A stretch of 64,000 bases of DNA from Loxodes magnus (Eukaryota > Ciliophora > Karyorelictea > Loxodida > Loxodidae), in NCBI GenBank assembly GCA_946699065.1, contig CAMPDV010000325.1:289618-353617 (forward strand), given 5' to 3'. Below, piece by piece: positions 36,140 through 47,700 of the stretch. The notes under the pieces were generated by a model. That model ran no database searches and was not told the DNA's origin. It saw nothing but the letters and a program-made list of their open reading frames with translations. Positions within the stretch are counted from its first letter, which is position 1. Each line of letters starts with the position of its first letter. The position numbers and the translations under genes are program-made.

Positions 36140-36845
36140 TATATAGACAAATAAATAGATTTAAATTTTTAAATTAAATTAATACAAACAATTGGTAAGA
36201 TTTAATTTAATAAAAATCGGAGAGACTAAATTATGAGTGAGAGTTAAAAAGCAAAAGAAAAATAAATTAACTTGAATTATATAAAATGCTTGAAATTTTT
36301 AGAATAATTAATTTTAGATGCGTATGAGATATAATAAAATAAACCATAATATGTAAACATTTATTTTATAGAAATTATTAGGAAATAATTAATTATAACT
36401 AAATAGCTTTCATAATTAATTACATTTTTTAAACTAAATTCATTTACCTAAAATAAATGGAAATACGTGCCTATTGCATTTTTAATGCTTATGATAGAGA
36501 TAGATTTCCTAAAATTCTAGCTTCATTCATAAAATGAGTTACAAATGTGTTGTAGCTACAAGCTTTACACTAGTTTTTGTAAGTTTCTTTTAGATTTGTA
36601 ACTGCTTTAAAGCTAGTAAGTAATTTAGAATCTTATTTGAAAGTTTTCAAAGATCTAAAATAGCAAACTCTTATCCTAGGAATAAAGAACTATATTACAG
36701 AAACTTTTACATATTAAGTTATAAAATAATATACTTTCCTTTAACAGGTTTAATAATATACGATAATTAGAAGAGATAAATCAAATGAGAACAGTAGAAC
36801 AATAAAGATAACTTTTGGCAAATTTATTATATATTATTTTTTAAA
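36140..36845. other. AT-rich spacer
   Basis: No gene, retroposon or clear unit homology was recognised. It ends at the structured element X1. Confidence 0.4.
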
Positions 36846-36882
36846 ATCACCATAGTTGTTCGAAGGTGAACAACAAGGTCAT

Positions 36883-36944
36883 CTTCATCAGAGGTTGGGG
36901 AAGTTAAGTACCCATAATCGACTTTATGTCTTCCTCTGCTTTGG
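36883..36944 (+). repeat. Structured module, copy 1 of 2
   Basis: CTTCATCAGAGG opens and CCTCTGCTTTGG closes the module. CAGAGG pairs with CCTCTG, and an inner GGGGAAGTTAAGTACCC can fold. Copy 2 at 37043-37102 keeps both ends and the inner hairpin while the loops differ. Confidence 0.6.
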
Positions 36945-37042
36945 TTTGGCCTCGAGTCATAAGATTCTTAGACCTTCGACACTGGCTTGGCTTGGCTTAA
37001 TTTATTTTTAATTCTGGAACGAAAAAGAAATAATATTGCGAG

Positions 37043-37102
37043 CTTCATCAGAGGTGGGGAATTTAAGTACCCATAATTGACACATGTCGTCCTCTGCTTT
37101 GG
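37043..37102 (+). repeat. Structured module, copy 2 of 2
   Basis: Second copy of the module, 160 bases after the first, with the same CAGAGG/CCTCTG closing stem and the TTTAAGTACCCATAATTGAC core (first copy GTTAAGTACCCATAATCGAC). Confidence 0.6.
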
Positions 37103-37181
37103 TGATGCAATGAGACACAATCCTGCCATGCCCTTGAACCTCCAACAAGTATTAAAGATTACGAGTATTCTAAAATTATTT

Positions 37182-37296
37182 CAGTATTGAACATTTTTAT
37201 CAGTACTGAATAATTATACCAGTATTGAACAAGGTTTATCAGTATCTGATAATTTTATCAGTAACAAACATTCTTGTCAGTATGAAACATTTTTTT
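37182..37296 (+). repeat. Six 19-bp tandem repeats
   Basis: Six units start at 37182, 37201, 37220, 37240, 37259 and 37278, with an approximate consensus of CAGTATTGAACAATTTTAT. Every unit begins CAGTA, and the spacing is 19 bp except one of 20. From memory, Tlr elements of Tetrahymena carry 19-mer tandem repeats in their inverted termini. I cannot compare sequences here, so kinship is only a possibility. Confidence 0.75.
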
Positions 37297-37300
37297 TAAA

Positions 37301-37332
37301 GAGCTGCGCACCAACGAGAGTGCTACGCGCTC
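37301..37332 (+). repeat. Conserved 3' stem-loop of X1
   Basis: GAGC pairs with GCTC and, inside, GCAC pairs with GTGC, with TATAATC directly following. X2 (38280-38310) and X3 (ending 41481) keep the 3' strand TACGTGCTC or TACGCGCTC and the TATAATC. Confidence 0.6.
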
Positions 37333-37370
37333 TATAATCAAATTTATTTATTTATTATTATGGCAAAAAT

Positions 37371-37919
37371 ACTTAAAGATAAGCATAAGCTTGCTAAATA
37401 ATCTAAACATAAGCTATCACATAAATAAACTATTTCAATGCTAAATAAGATAAAAAATTTTAACTTAAACAAATGCTTCTAAAAGAAAGTTTTATGCAGA
37501 TAAAATTCAACTGTAGGAAAATTATAAATAAATTAGTAAGAAAGTTAAAATCTCTCCATAGGTTTACTTCAAAATGATTGAAATTAAATCATCCAGTCTT
37601 AAGCGAAAACTTAATTAAAATAATTTCTCTAGTTTTTCAATTATAATAAATCTATTTAACTACTCAAAGTAAGTAAAATCTTAATGCTTATAGAAGAGAA
37701 AAGACAAATAAAAGATAAAAGCAATAAATCTTTTGTAATATTTAAAGAAAAAAATCAAAGAGATTTCGGAAGTTAAAGCTACTAGAAATAATTTAGTTTT
37801 TATTTGAGAAAACAATTTTTTTGAAAACATAACTTATTTAAGCCTTTAAAATTATTTTTAATAAGATTCATTAATAGGGAATGCTTATTTTATAATATCT
37901 TATTAATTGATAAATATAA
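37371..37919. other. AT-rich spacer between X1 and X2
   Basis: No gene or repeat was recognised. Confidence 0.4.
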
Positions 37920-38335
37920 AATGGATGTCGGCTCCGGTCAGAAAAACTAGTAGGTAATCTGGTACTGCATTGTGAGTGATCTCGCACTAGATGCCACCAC
38001 GAGAAAGGATGAACAAGCTCAGAAGAGACAAGCCTAACTTGTCTGAGGGTTCTTTCTAGCAGTATGAAAGTTTGACTGACAAGCCTTTTAATTAATGATT
38101 TAATAACTAATTCTTATTTGGACCTTATTCAAGAAGACTGAAGCATTTGACTCAAGATTTAAGAATAATTTTTAATAATAAGATTCCCCATTTGGAGAAG
38201 ATGAAGTGACATTTTGACGAACAGAATGAAATCAAGCTTTTGAGAACACTTTTTTTAATATTAAATATTAATACTGAAAGAGCTGCGCGACAACGATGTG
38301 CTACGTGCTCTATAATCATATTTATTTATTATGTT
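37920..38335 (+). mobile_element. X2: SINE-like element
   Basis: A GC-richer 5' part (37925-38085) has several short inverted words such as AACTTGTCTGAGG. It does not align with X1, X3 or X4. The 3' end does align: AGAGCTGCGCGACAACGA, then TACGTGCTCTATAATC and an ATTTATTTATT tail. A different body with a shared 3' end is typical of SINEs that borrow the same LINE tail. Confidence 0.5.
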
Positions 38336-38369
38336 TCTTCAATAAAATTTAAATTTAGACTTTATTTAT

Positions 38370-39265
38370 AACTATTAAAAAAATGGCTTGCATAAGATAA
38401 GGCTTCTTTACCACCTCTTCATAGGCCAAAAATGAAGAGAGGAAGAAAAATGCCACTTCTTCTAACTTCATATCTACTTATAACTAACCCTCTTCTTAAT
38501 AATAATAGAATAAGCTATAAAAAATGATTCATACGGCAATGACACATACCTCGTAGGAGAAACCAAGAAAATAAGTGAAGTCCGCATTACACCAGGAGGT
38601 CTCAGAGTTTAATCCTTCTGGCCAGATGAACGTGGAATAGCTCATTAAAGTGTATTAAACCTCCAAGAAGAGGCTAAGAAACTCCGCAAGGAGAACACGA
38701 AGTTAACAGGACTTATAAACAATGGACTTTAAGATACTCTGGATTTAAGAATGGCTATCTAGGAGAGGAAAATTGACGCCCTATGAAACTACTAACATGA
38801 GTAGTTCAACCAGATGAATTCTTAAGTTTAGAAAATTCAAGATAAAAATATTCAGATGGAGAACATCCTCCAAAGTTAAAAAAGCTAACCCAGTCAACAA
38901 AATTTAAGAGAACACATTATGGAAATTGAAGAACAAGAACCACAAAAGATTTAAATCTTAGGGAAAATAATTAAGAAAACATCTTATTACAGCAAAAGTG
39001 AAAGATACTTGTATAAGAACTGCTTGAAATTCCAGAACTTAAAAAAAAGCTGAATCTAAGTAAAAGAAGAGAGAAAACTTTATTGTAACAAGAATGGAGA
39101 GATTTACAGAAGGATATGGACCTAAGAATACAAGAAGTCAAGAATACTGGATCAAAGAGAAGAATACAACAAGACCTTTACAATCAAGAAATACCTTATT
39201 ATCAAACTTATTTTAAACGGCAGTGATTATACTGCGGTCAAACAATTTCAATTTAAAATTTAATA
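38370..39265 (+). mobile_element. R9: zinc-knuckle retroposon, subfamily B, diverged
   Basis: ATG at 38383 follows an A-run. The order matches R1 and R8: QGFFTTSSQAKNEERKK, EKPRKQVKSALHQEVSEF, GQMNVEQLIKV, then a coiled coil after one frame change. DAL-TGA-N at 38783 lies where R8 has SAFWN (TGG). At the knuckle the Cys and His positions read Ser, Ser and Tyr (SYYSKSERYLYKNC), so metal binding is lost. The second motif KLYCNKNGEIYRR and an end GSDYTAVKQF follow. The 3' hairpin is GCAGT/ACTGC (39220-39235). The direct repeat TAGACTTTATTTAT at 38356-38369 and 39266-39279 is a 14-bp target duplication. Confidence 0.75.
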
Positions 39266-39279
39266 TAGACTTTATTTAT

Positions 39280-39790
39280 TTGCTTTGGTATAATCAGATA
39301 TCTTAAAAATACAGTTAAAATAAATGGCAAATAACTATAAAAATAAAAATCTTTTAGTGAAAATTTAAAATAATCATTCAAGTAATAAATTCTAAATCAA
39401 GAAATTAGAAGTTGCTTAAAATATATTTAAATTTAAGTTAGTAAATCACAAAAAGAGTGTAAAATCTTACTTCTTTTACAATTAGAGTCGGAGTAAATTG
39501 TGAATATTTAGTATTAATCTAATTTTTCTACTTTTTTATATAAAATAAATAGAAAATAAATAAATAGAATATTTTATTTTACTCTAAAATAAAATCCATA
39601 ATTATTTACTATATCATTTAATTAAATTTTAATTATTTTTACTAAATTAAATCACCTTTCAGAAAAATAATCTCTATTCATTGCAAGTTTAACAATATGA
39701 AAAATTCAAAGTTTTTAATAAAAGAAATAAATTAACTATGCGATTTTTTATTTTAGCTGTTTTATACTATAAATAAATAAACAAATTAAT
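39280..39790. other. AT-rich spacer
   Basis: No gene or repeat was recognised between R9 and R10. Confidence 0.4.
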
Positions 39791-39791
39791 T

Positions 39792-40260
39792 AAATTAGCG
39801 TGGTATCACCATTGTTTGGTTCACCACGAAAAAAAATAAAGAAACCAAATTTAATTATTAATAATAGGCTAGAAATTTTTCTAGTTTCATCTGGTCTCTT
39901 TGATTATTTTCTTCTTCTCTCCTTTTTTATAATCAAAATTGATTGCCTTCACTCTTTAAATACTTGTAATTCTTCCAAAGGTTGGAATTAAAAGGAATTA
40001 GAGAACATTCCAATGTTTGTGTAAAATGACCCAATTAGGTTAAATTCTTCTAAATAATAGTTATTTGTGATCTCAATCATGTCTTTGTTATTTTTTAAAT
40101 TCCTGATCAGAATAGCGAAATGTAAAATCAGGATAACTCTGAGATCTGGATTTCGGTTCCCTCTAGTCGACTTTCGTACCGATAGAGAGAAGGATTTATT
40201 CAATTTTCATCTTTACTTATTTGTATGCTCTAAAGCCTATTTAAATTTTAAATTTTAGAC
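39792..40260 (-). mobile_element. R10: decayed subfamily A-like retroposon relic
   Basis: The 3' end on the minus strand carries CGTGGT/ACCACG (39799-39828), the signature hairpin of subfamily A, after an A-run. Upstream, MIEITNNYYLEEFN resembles the coiled-coil start of R2 and R4 (MKTIIQNYQETIYNQ). Protein similarity is patchy and spread over frames, and no knuckle is visible. The 71-codon standard-code frame at 39988-40203 lies inside it and is probably part of this relic. Confidence 0.45.
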
Positions 40261-41175
40261 AGATTTGAAGTAAATTTATAATTAAAGTTTAAGAAAATAA
40301 GCATTTTTAAGATTATTATTCAAAATACAATTACCTAGATAATTATTTTATTTACTCTTAATAAATACAAATGAGAAGTTAAATAAATGGAAACAAAATA
40401 ACTAATTTATTTAAGATGATCTATTATCATTCAAAGCTAATAAATATCTACTGATAATTAGAAAATTTCTTAATATCAAATAATTATCTTTGATTAAATT
40501 TATTTAAAAGACTTAATTTATTTATATAGCCTGAGTACGATAGTACTTCTATTTTTTAATCATAATTGAAAAGCAAAGCTGCTAATAACTTCTTCAGTTA
40601 GCGAAAAGAAAAAAGAAAAAAATTAAAATAATTTAAAATATATAAAATTTATAAAGATTTATAAGCATTTTTGAAGAAAGTAACTATTAAACACATCACA
40701 ATTGTCTTATAAAAGTAAATAAGAGAAATAAAACAGATGAGAAACTTTAGTCTTAAAGGTATGACTAAGTATTATACATATTAAAATAGAAAATTTGAAA
40801 TATAATTATTGATTATTCTAACTTAATTTAAATCTATTCTAATTTTACTACCTTAATTTTTAAATAAAATTACTAGGAATAATCAAAAGCTGCATATAAA
40901 ATCCTAGTTACCCAACTAAATCGTAAGATTTAAAATAATAAAAGACTCAGAAAAAGCCAAATTCTCTTCTAAAGAAATTTGGTAGCTAAAAAATAGAATT
41001 ATCATAATTAACTTTGAAGGTGTCTTTTTAAAAATATATTATAAAACTAAATAGTTATTTCAGACTTATTTCTTTAATAAAAATTAAAATATTTCAAGTG
41101 TAAAACTCAAAGTTTAAAAAGTTATTATGATTTTATACAGTTTTCTGCTTAAATTAATTTTATTATATTTTATTT
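40261..41175. other. AT-rich spacer
   Basis: No gene or structured element was recognised. Confidence 0.4.
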
Positions 41176-41512
41176 CAAATAAGGAGGAGCAATCGTCCAA
41201 CTTAGATTTATTTAAAATAAGGTATAAGAAAAAACACAATGGGCAAAAAACCGAACAAGAATATTGGTGGAGCCAAGAGAAGACAAGACTGAAGAAGCTT
41301 TAAGTAACACTAATGTTGAAAGATACTAGATACTAAGATCTCTTGGGCTAGCACTCCGAACATGACCCTATAAAAGATAAGATTCATAAGGGAATGCTAG
41401 CACTGTGGAAAACTTCACCAAATAATTTTTTTATTTAAAATTTTTTTAATGAGATAAGTGTCCCTGAGATCCTACGTGCTCTATAATCTTATTATTTTTA
41501 TTGCATAATAAA
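41176..41512 (+). mobile_element. X3: SINE-like structured element
   Basis: The 5' end AGGAGCAATCGTCCAAC and the body align with X4 at 30.4-30.65 kb. The 3' end TACGTGCTCTATAATC plus an AT tail aligns with X1 and X2, so X3 links the two groups. A long stem GCTAGCACTCC (41347-41357) with GGAATGCTAGC (41391-41401) has 10 of 11 pairs. X4 keeps the stem with different bases. No protein reading is convincing. Confidence 0.55.
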
Positions 41513-41699
41513 ATTTTCAAGATTTATTTAATAAAATGATATCTTTATATTTAGTTTTTTTAGTTTAATATTAATTCTTTATTCATACTTTTTAGTTTCT
41601 TTTTATTTTTAAGCATAAATAGCTACTTTATATTTATATAAAAGATATGAATTAGATTTAAATTATTGAGAATACTTTGAATTATCATTATTTTTATCA

Positions 41700-42416
41700 A
41701 CTAAAGTTTAACAAATTTTAGTTTTCTTTGGAATTTCGACCAATTCCAGCTATCCATTTTTATCTAGGTTTGATTCTTCAAATATTTTTTATATGAATCG
41801 TCACCACTCTCCCTTCATATCACTAAAATCTAATCTGAATCAAATTTTTTTGTAAACTATATTGTCATTTTTCAAAAGACTTTTTAATTCTCTTCAGATA
41901 ACTCTTTTGTTTTTTAAGTCTTTTGTAGTCAAAACAGTACTTTATTAATTTTTTGGAAGAATTACAATATCAGCACCTCTTTATCTTCTATTTCTGTTTC
42001 TATTTCGGAAAATAAAATTCTCGAGTTTTTCTAATCTTCTTGTTATCTCATTTCTTTCAAATTATTTTCCATTATTTAATTATTACTCCCGATATCAGCT
42101 TTAATTTCTTCAGTAATAATTGGAATTTCTTCAATTTAGTTATCTTAGAATTAATATCACAAATATTCTTATGTAAAGACTATATTTTGCACAAATTACT
42201 TCTATAAGTTTATCGTTTCTAAGTTAAGTTGCTCAATATGCGTCATGAGTTCTTTTATTCTCTTTGAAGTGTGCGAATTACATTACCCTACTTGCTGATA
42301 ACTTTCATCATTTTATCGAATTATTCTGAAACGAATTAATTTTCCTTTTCTATTATCGAAGAGCTTTCTTAGTTTAATCTTTTGATATTTTGTTATTCTC
42401 TATTTTCCCGGCATTT
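41700..42416 (-). mobile_element. R11: subfamily A zinc-knuckle retroposon, degraded
   Basis: From ATG 42414 (minus strand) it reads MPGKQRITKYQKIKLRKLF, then KRIKELMTHIEQLNLETI and QKQFVQN, matching KIRELMNTIEDQNNEL and RRQLIQN in R2. The knuckle site survives only as YCFDYKRLKKQKSYL. The 3' block AAAAATGGATAGCTGGAATT matches the WQQ.G block of R2 and R3. Several frame changes are evident. Its right neighbour is AT-rich DNA. Confidence 0.6.
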
Positions 42417-42429
42417 TTACTCTTTGGAA

Positions 42430-44700
42430 CTATAAATCTAAATTTTATACATAACTAATTCTTATTAATTAATCCTTAAATCGAAATAATTTACTAGGAA
42501 AAATAATATTATAAATAGATAAAATTAAGCAAAAATAAGAAAAACTAGCTAATTATAAAATAATTGCATCTACTTTTTTTAACTAAAACTTAATTATATA
42601 GATAACAAAAAGTATCCTTATATCTTAGTGCATAATTTATAAACACACTAAAAAGATTCATTCATAATTATAGGAAGAATTATTATATTAATCATTTATT
42701 TGGAAAAATATTCCTTCTTATTTTCTATATGTAATGTGAATTTTTCAACTAGGAAATTTTTACAAAGCATATGTTTTTAATTTCTTGAATATTTAAAGTG
42801 TTGACAATCCAACTATTTTCTATTATATACTAATAATATTAGATTAATAATTTGAATAGAAGATTGGATTATAAATTAACAGATTAAAATAAGATAGAAA
42901 AAATAGCTTATATTAAAATTTTAATTTTGATATTAAAATGCTTCATTATATATTAGATTAAAACTTTAAATAATATCAAATCATTTTATAGATAATTTGC
43001 TTTAGTTAAAAGAAGAGAATCTGATCCTATAAAAATAATTTTTAATTTTTTCTCACTTTTAATTATCTGGTTGGACTTAATAATTGAAGTTTAAAATTAT
43101 ATATCTTAGTTTTATTCTATATTTATGCTCTTTTATTAGTTGATATTTTCACAGATTTATTTAAATTTTTTTAACTATAAATATTATTTTAAGCATCTAA
43201 GAAAAAATATATTCCTTATTTCTTTGAAGCTTAGTTATGAAATATAATAGTAGCATTTCTCTTATAATAATTAATTGGATTTGTAAATAATAGTAGTTTA
43301 TTGAAAGAACACTCTTAATTTTTAATTTAGTTCTTTATTTTCTAAATATATTTTTGACTGATGCTGTTATAATTGTTTCTTTATAATCTTCTAAATAAAT
43401 TATTAAGCTTTAAATCTTTTTTGAGTCAATCTAGAAAATTTTATAATAAATAGAAGACTTAGGTTAGTTTTAATTATTCTTCTTTATTAAATTTAGCATA
43501 ATATTTAAAAGAAGATTATGATACTTGATCAAATTTTTCTTTGCGTATTAATTAATTTCTATGGATATAAAGATAAAAACAAATAGAAAGCATTAATCTT
43601 TTAAAATTTTATCTGATTGAAAGGAATCATTAAACTTAGATATTAATTGTATAGTGTTAATCCTTCCTCATTAAATAATAATAGAGTATTTTATGTTTAA
43701 AAGCATAGTTGCTATTAATTTTAAGCTAGGATATGATAACTTTATAATTTAATTTAATTTATCAATATTCATTATTTATTTCTCATATTTTTCGGATTCT
43801 TTCCATACAATTTATTTTTCATTTTGACAAACTTATAAAGCAGTTTATTCGAAATAATGAGCGATGAAAAGAGATTTTAATTTCATATGAGGAAAAATAA
43901 TTTAAAAATGCTTTTATTTATTTGATAGAAGAATTAAGCTTTTTATTTTTAACTTTAAATCATTTGTATTTGCTTATCCACTTTAATTTATCAATTTTAA
44001 GAAATGCTAAAATTCACATACTCAGCTTAATTAAAATTGAAAATAGATTATAGATAACGAAAGCTTTCTTTTTCTCTGTAAGAGAGAAGCTAAAATTACA
44101 TTTTCAATTCATCAATAGCTAAACTTAGAGAAAGTATGTAATTATATTTATAGCACTCTTTTAGTGTTTTTTCTAAAGACAATTTTATCTAAAATATTTC
44201 ATTAACTTTAGAATAGAAAGAGAAATAAATAGTTATAAAGAATTTATATGTTTCTACTATAAATTTTAATTAATTATGAAGATTAAATAGCTATAATTAA
44301 TAAATCAATTACTATACTGTGAAGCAATATATGAATGTTTATTTTTAAATCAAGCTTAAATAAGAATTTGCTTGTTTATTATGGATAAATTAAGATTTTT
44401 TTAAATAAATAAATAGATTTATCTATTGGCTAGTTTATCTTAGTAGCTCTTTATAATATATTTTTATATGGTGGTTTAGTTTAGAGACAATATATGAATA
44501 TATAGAGCTTTAAATATAATAAACTAATTAGACTTCTATAAATAAACCTTTATATCTTTATATCTTTATATATATTAATATTTCTAATAAATCTTCATTA
44601 TTATTATTTAAATTAAATGTAAGAAACATTTGGTTGCTTCTCTTTGAAGATAGTTTTAAATTTAACTAAAATAATTAAAATTATTTGTTTAGGTTTATTA
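42430..44700. other. AT-rich stretch, no supported gene
   Basis: No retroposon or gene was recognised, and similarity to the large unit is not clear until about 44.7 kb. It may be a more diverged part of the unit. Confidence 0.35.
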
Positions 44701-47700
44701 TTACAATACACTACTTTAATTACTAGAATGCTTAATCTAAATTATACCATACCTTCAATTAATAATTCAACTTTTTCATTCTTGCTAGATTTGTTCAACT
44801 ATCCTAGATATTAATTTTTCATATAAAATTTACCTTTATTTTTAATATGAGTATTTGATTGATATCTAAAAGCTAGTTGCTTTGAAATAACTTAAATTAT
44901 TTTAAATATTCTAATGGTATACTAAAGCTAGAGTTTCATATTAAAAAACAAAACTATAAACTTTTGTTGCCTTGGAATTAGATCTATAAAAATTGAACTT
45001 AGCAAATAAATGATTCTTTATTGCAGTTTACTACTCAGATAACCACTTAGAAAGAAATGCTTCTTTATGCACAGCTAGTTCAGAATTGAAGAATTTAACT
45101 TAAGCAACAAATATAAAGTTGCAGCTAATAATTTATATCCTCTTTTGAACAGCTTTGGTATATATATCTGAATAAGAGAAATTTGATCAATAAATATTCT
45201 ATTTATTGATTTAAAAATCTAGGAAGTTATTAAACTGAAAGTTTAGAAATTTAGTAATAAAGGGATAATCAAGTTATTACAAAATATATAAGTGTAATTA
45301 TTTTAAAAGCATCATATTTATTACTTATAAAAGGAATAACTAAATTAGCTCTATTCATTTAGACTCTTATAATTTATTAGTATTTATTTAACTTAGCACT
45401 CATTTCTATTATTTATTAAGATAGAAGTAGCTCTTCATTTAGTAAAAGGCTTTAAGTACCGATTTAATAAGTTATAATTACTTGCAAGCTATATTTAACT
45501 TCAGCAGATTAAATGAATACCACTTATGACAGGCATATTCACTTAATTTAAGTGCTAACTTAATTAAAATTTTTATTAAAATATACATTAAATTATAAAA
45601 CTTAGTTGTACCTAATCTAAAGAGTCTTATATATATAAAAGGAGCTACTTAAAATAAAGAAAGTATGCTAGCTTATAGCTTTTGATTTATAAAGGGAATA
45701 AATTATTTTATACTTGCTGCTTAGATTTATCTTGCATCTAATTGCTTATTTTATATACATTTATTAAGTTAAGATAAATATTCAATCACTACAATTTTTA
45801 ATTTAAAATTATATCATTTTTAAAGAAAAGTTTTTTACCCTTAATTATCAAGATAAATTGCTATTAGTATATGTGGAAGGGAAATAATAGTATGCTTTAT
45901 TATTATATTAAGACATAATGCATATAAAGAGAAAATTATAACTACTTGGATATAAATTCTTAACTAACTAATAATTAATCAATAGTCAAATTATTTATCT
46001 TTATTTGCTCTTTATTCTAAGAATCTTATTATAGCTTAATTACTTGCTTATACCAAAGCAACTCTTCTTAAGCTCTATATTTCATTTATTTCTTTCTCAA
46101 TAAGGCATTCTTAGTACCTCAATTATTTTTTGATTTTTTTAATTCAAATTATGCTAACTTAACTTTTATCAATCTAAAGCATTTTAAGATAGATGAAGCA
46201 TAAAGGTTATGTAAAAAAAATAATAGATATTACATTTTAAAAGTATGTTTCCTTATTAAATTTAATTAGATTTATATAGTAAAGCAAGAATAAATAACAA
46301 CAATAAATAGTAAATATATGCAAGCCTATACAAAATAATTTATCATAATATTACTAAAATAAATAGAGCTACAGCAATAAAATAAATAAGTACTTAAATT
46401 AAAATTTTAGACGTATTATTTGCTTCTACTTCATTTATTTATCTTCAAATAAGCTATTAAAATTATTAATTTCTTTAAGTTGTCTATTATCTATCTTTAA
46501 ATATATTAAGCAATATCTTATATAAGGCATTTATGATTTCAAGAAGACTGCTTAACCTATATTAATTAATTAAAGGATCTATTATTAAGAAATGATGCCA
46601 TTCTTTATAATAATTTCCTTTTTATTCATGTTTTAGTAAAAATATTAAAATTATGAGTCCTATAAAGTATTAAGTTTAACCAGTATCCTTATGAAGCTTA
46701 AATCATAAGTATAAATTCTATTATATAAAAAATTCCTACCTCGCATCGTAGACGATTGGTTACATTTGAAAAACTTATTAAGAAAAGTATTTTAGACTTT
46801 TTGAATTAAACCTATTATCTCTTTATTCATACCAATATTTAATTTAATTTTTCATCAAAGTAACTAAGATGTAGTGATCACTAACTATCACTCTCAGTCT
46901 ATTCATTAATTTACTAATTTTAGTTAATAATCAAAATAATTTAAAATTTACCATTTGTAAAATCTGACAGTGGCTACTTTGCATTAAACAAAATAGTGTA
47001 AACTTAAATTAAGCAAGCATTAATATTCATAGTAGCAGATCTGCTATATATTAGCAATAAGTTGACAATTTAATTAAATGCAGATATTTTATTAAATACT
47101 TAAGCATTGTTAGCTCTATCTAATCATAGACTTTTATTATTTCATAATTGTATCTTAATTTAAATTTAAAGCCTTTACTCTTACTATACTTTATCTAGAA
47201 TCCTTAATATTAGAGATTTAGCAATCAAAACTAAAGAAACCTAGTTATTAAGATACATCAGCTTAAAATTTTTATTAATTATATTATGGTTTCTAATTTA
47301 TTTATAAGTTTCTACTTATCATTTCCTTTGGATGTAAAGAATCATTTATTTCTTATGTAACTCTAATAAAGTGTAAAGCATTACAATACCAGGTGAATTA
47401 GACTTTTAATATCTCTCTAAATTTAGTTTTATTTTATAAATATCTAGTAAACTAACTCATTTCTTTTAAAGCTTAGCAAAAATTAAGTCTTAATGTAAAT
47501 AAATAAATGTAACTATTGCTTTTTATAATACTTATGAATATAAAGGCTATTAACCCTTAATTTAAACTTCATATTTAATTATCTATTAAGTTATTGATAT
47601 TGCTAGCTATCAATTCATCAACTCATTATTTTTTATAATAAAAATGTTTAATACCAATTTTGCCCATAAGCTTAGTTCAAAATCTATTTGTTTGAGTAAC

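Larger units (their letters stand above)
36845..37370 (+). mobile_element. X1: structured SINE-like element with internal duplication
   Basis: GC-richer than the flanks. In order: a hairpin GTTGTTC/GAACAAC with a 6-base loop (36855-36874); a structured module repeated twice (36883-36944 and 37043-37102); six 19-20-bp tandem repeats (37182-37296); and a terminal stem-loop (37301-37332) followed by TATAATC and an ATTTATTT tail. The terminal stem-loop and TATAATC are shared with X2 and X3. No ORF explains this region. It resembles a non-coding retroposon whose 3' end is used by a partner LINE. Confidence 0.55.

Noticed and set aside
37182-37296. CRISPR-like array
   Set aside because: The repeats are contiguous 19-mers without spacers and the sequence is eukaryotic.
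36845-37370. X1 as a known ncRNA (snRNA, SRP or snoRNA)
   Set aside because: No Sm site, Alu-domain or C/D box arrangement could be recognised. The internal duplication and tail fit a retroposon better.
44540-44580. Short TTTATATC repeats
   Set aside because: A low-complexity run of three units with no further structure.
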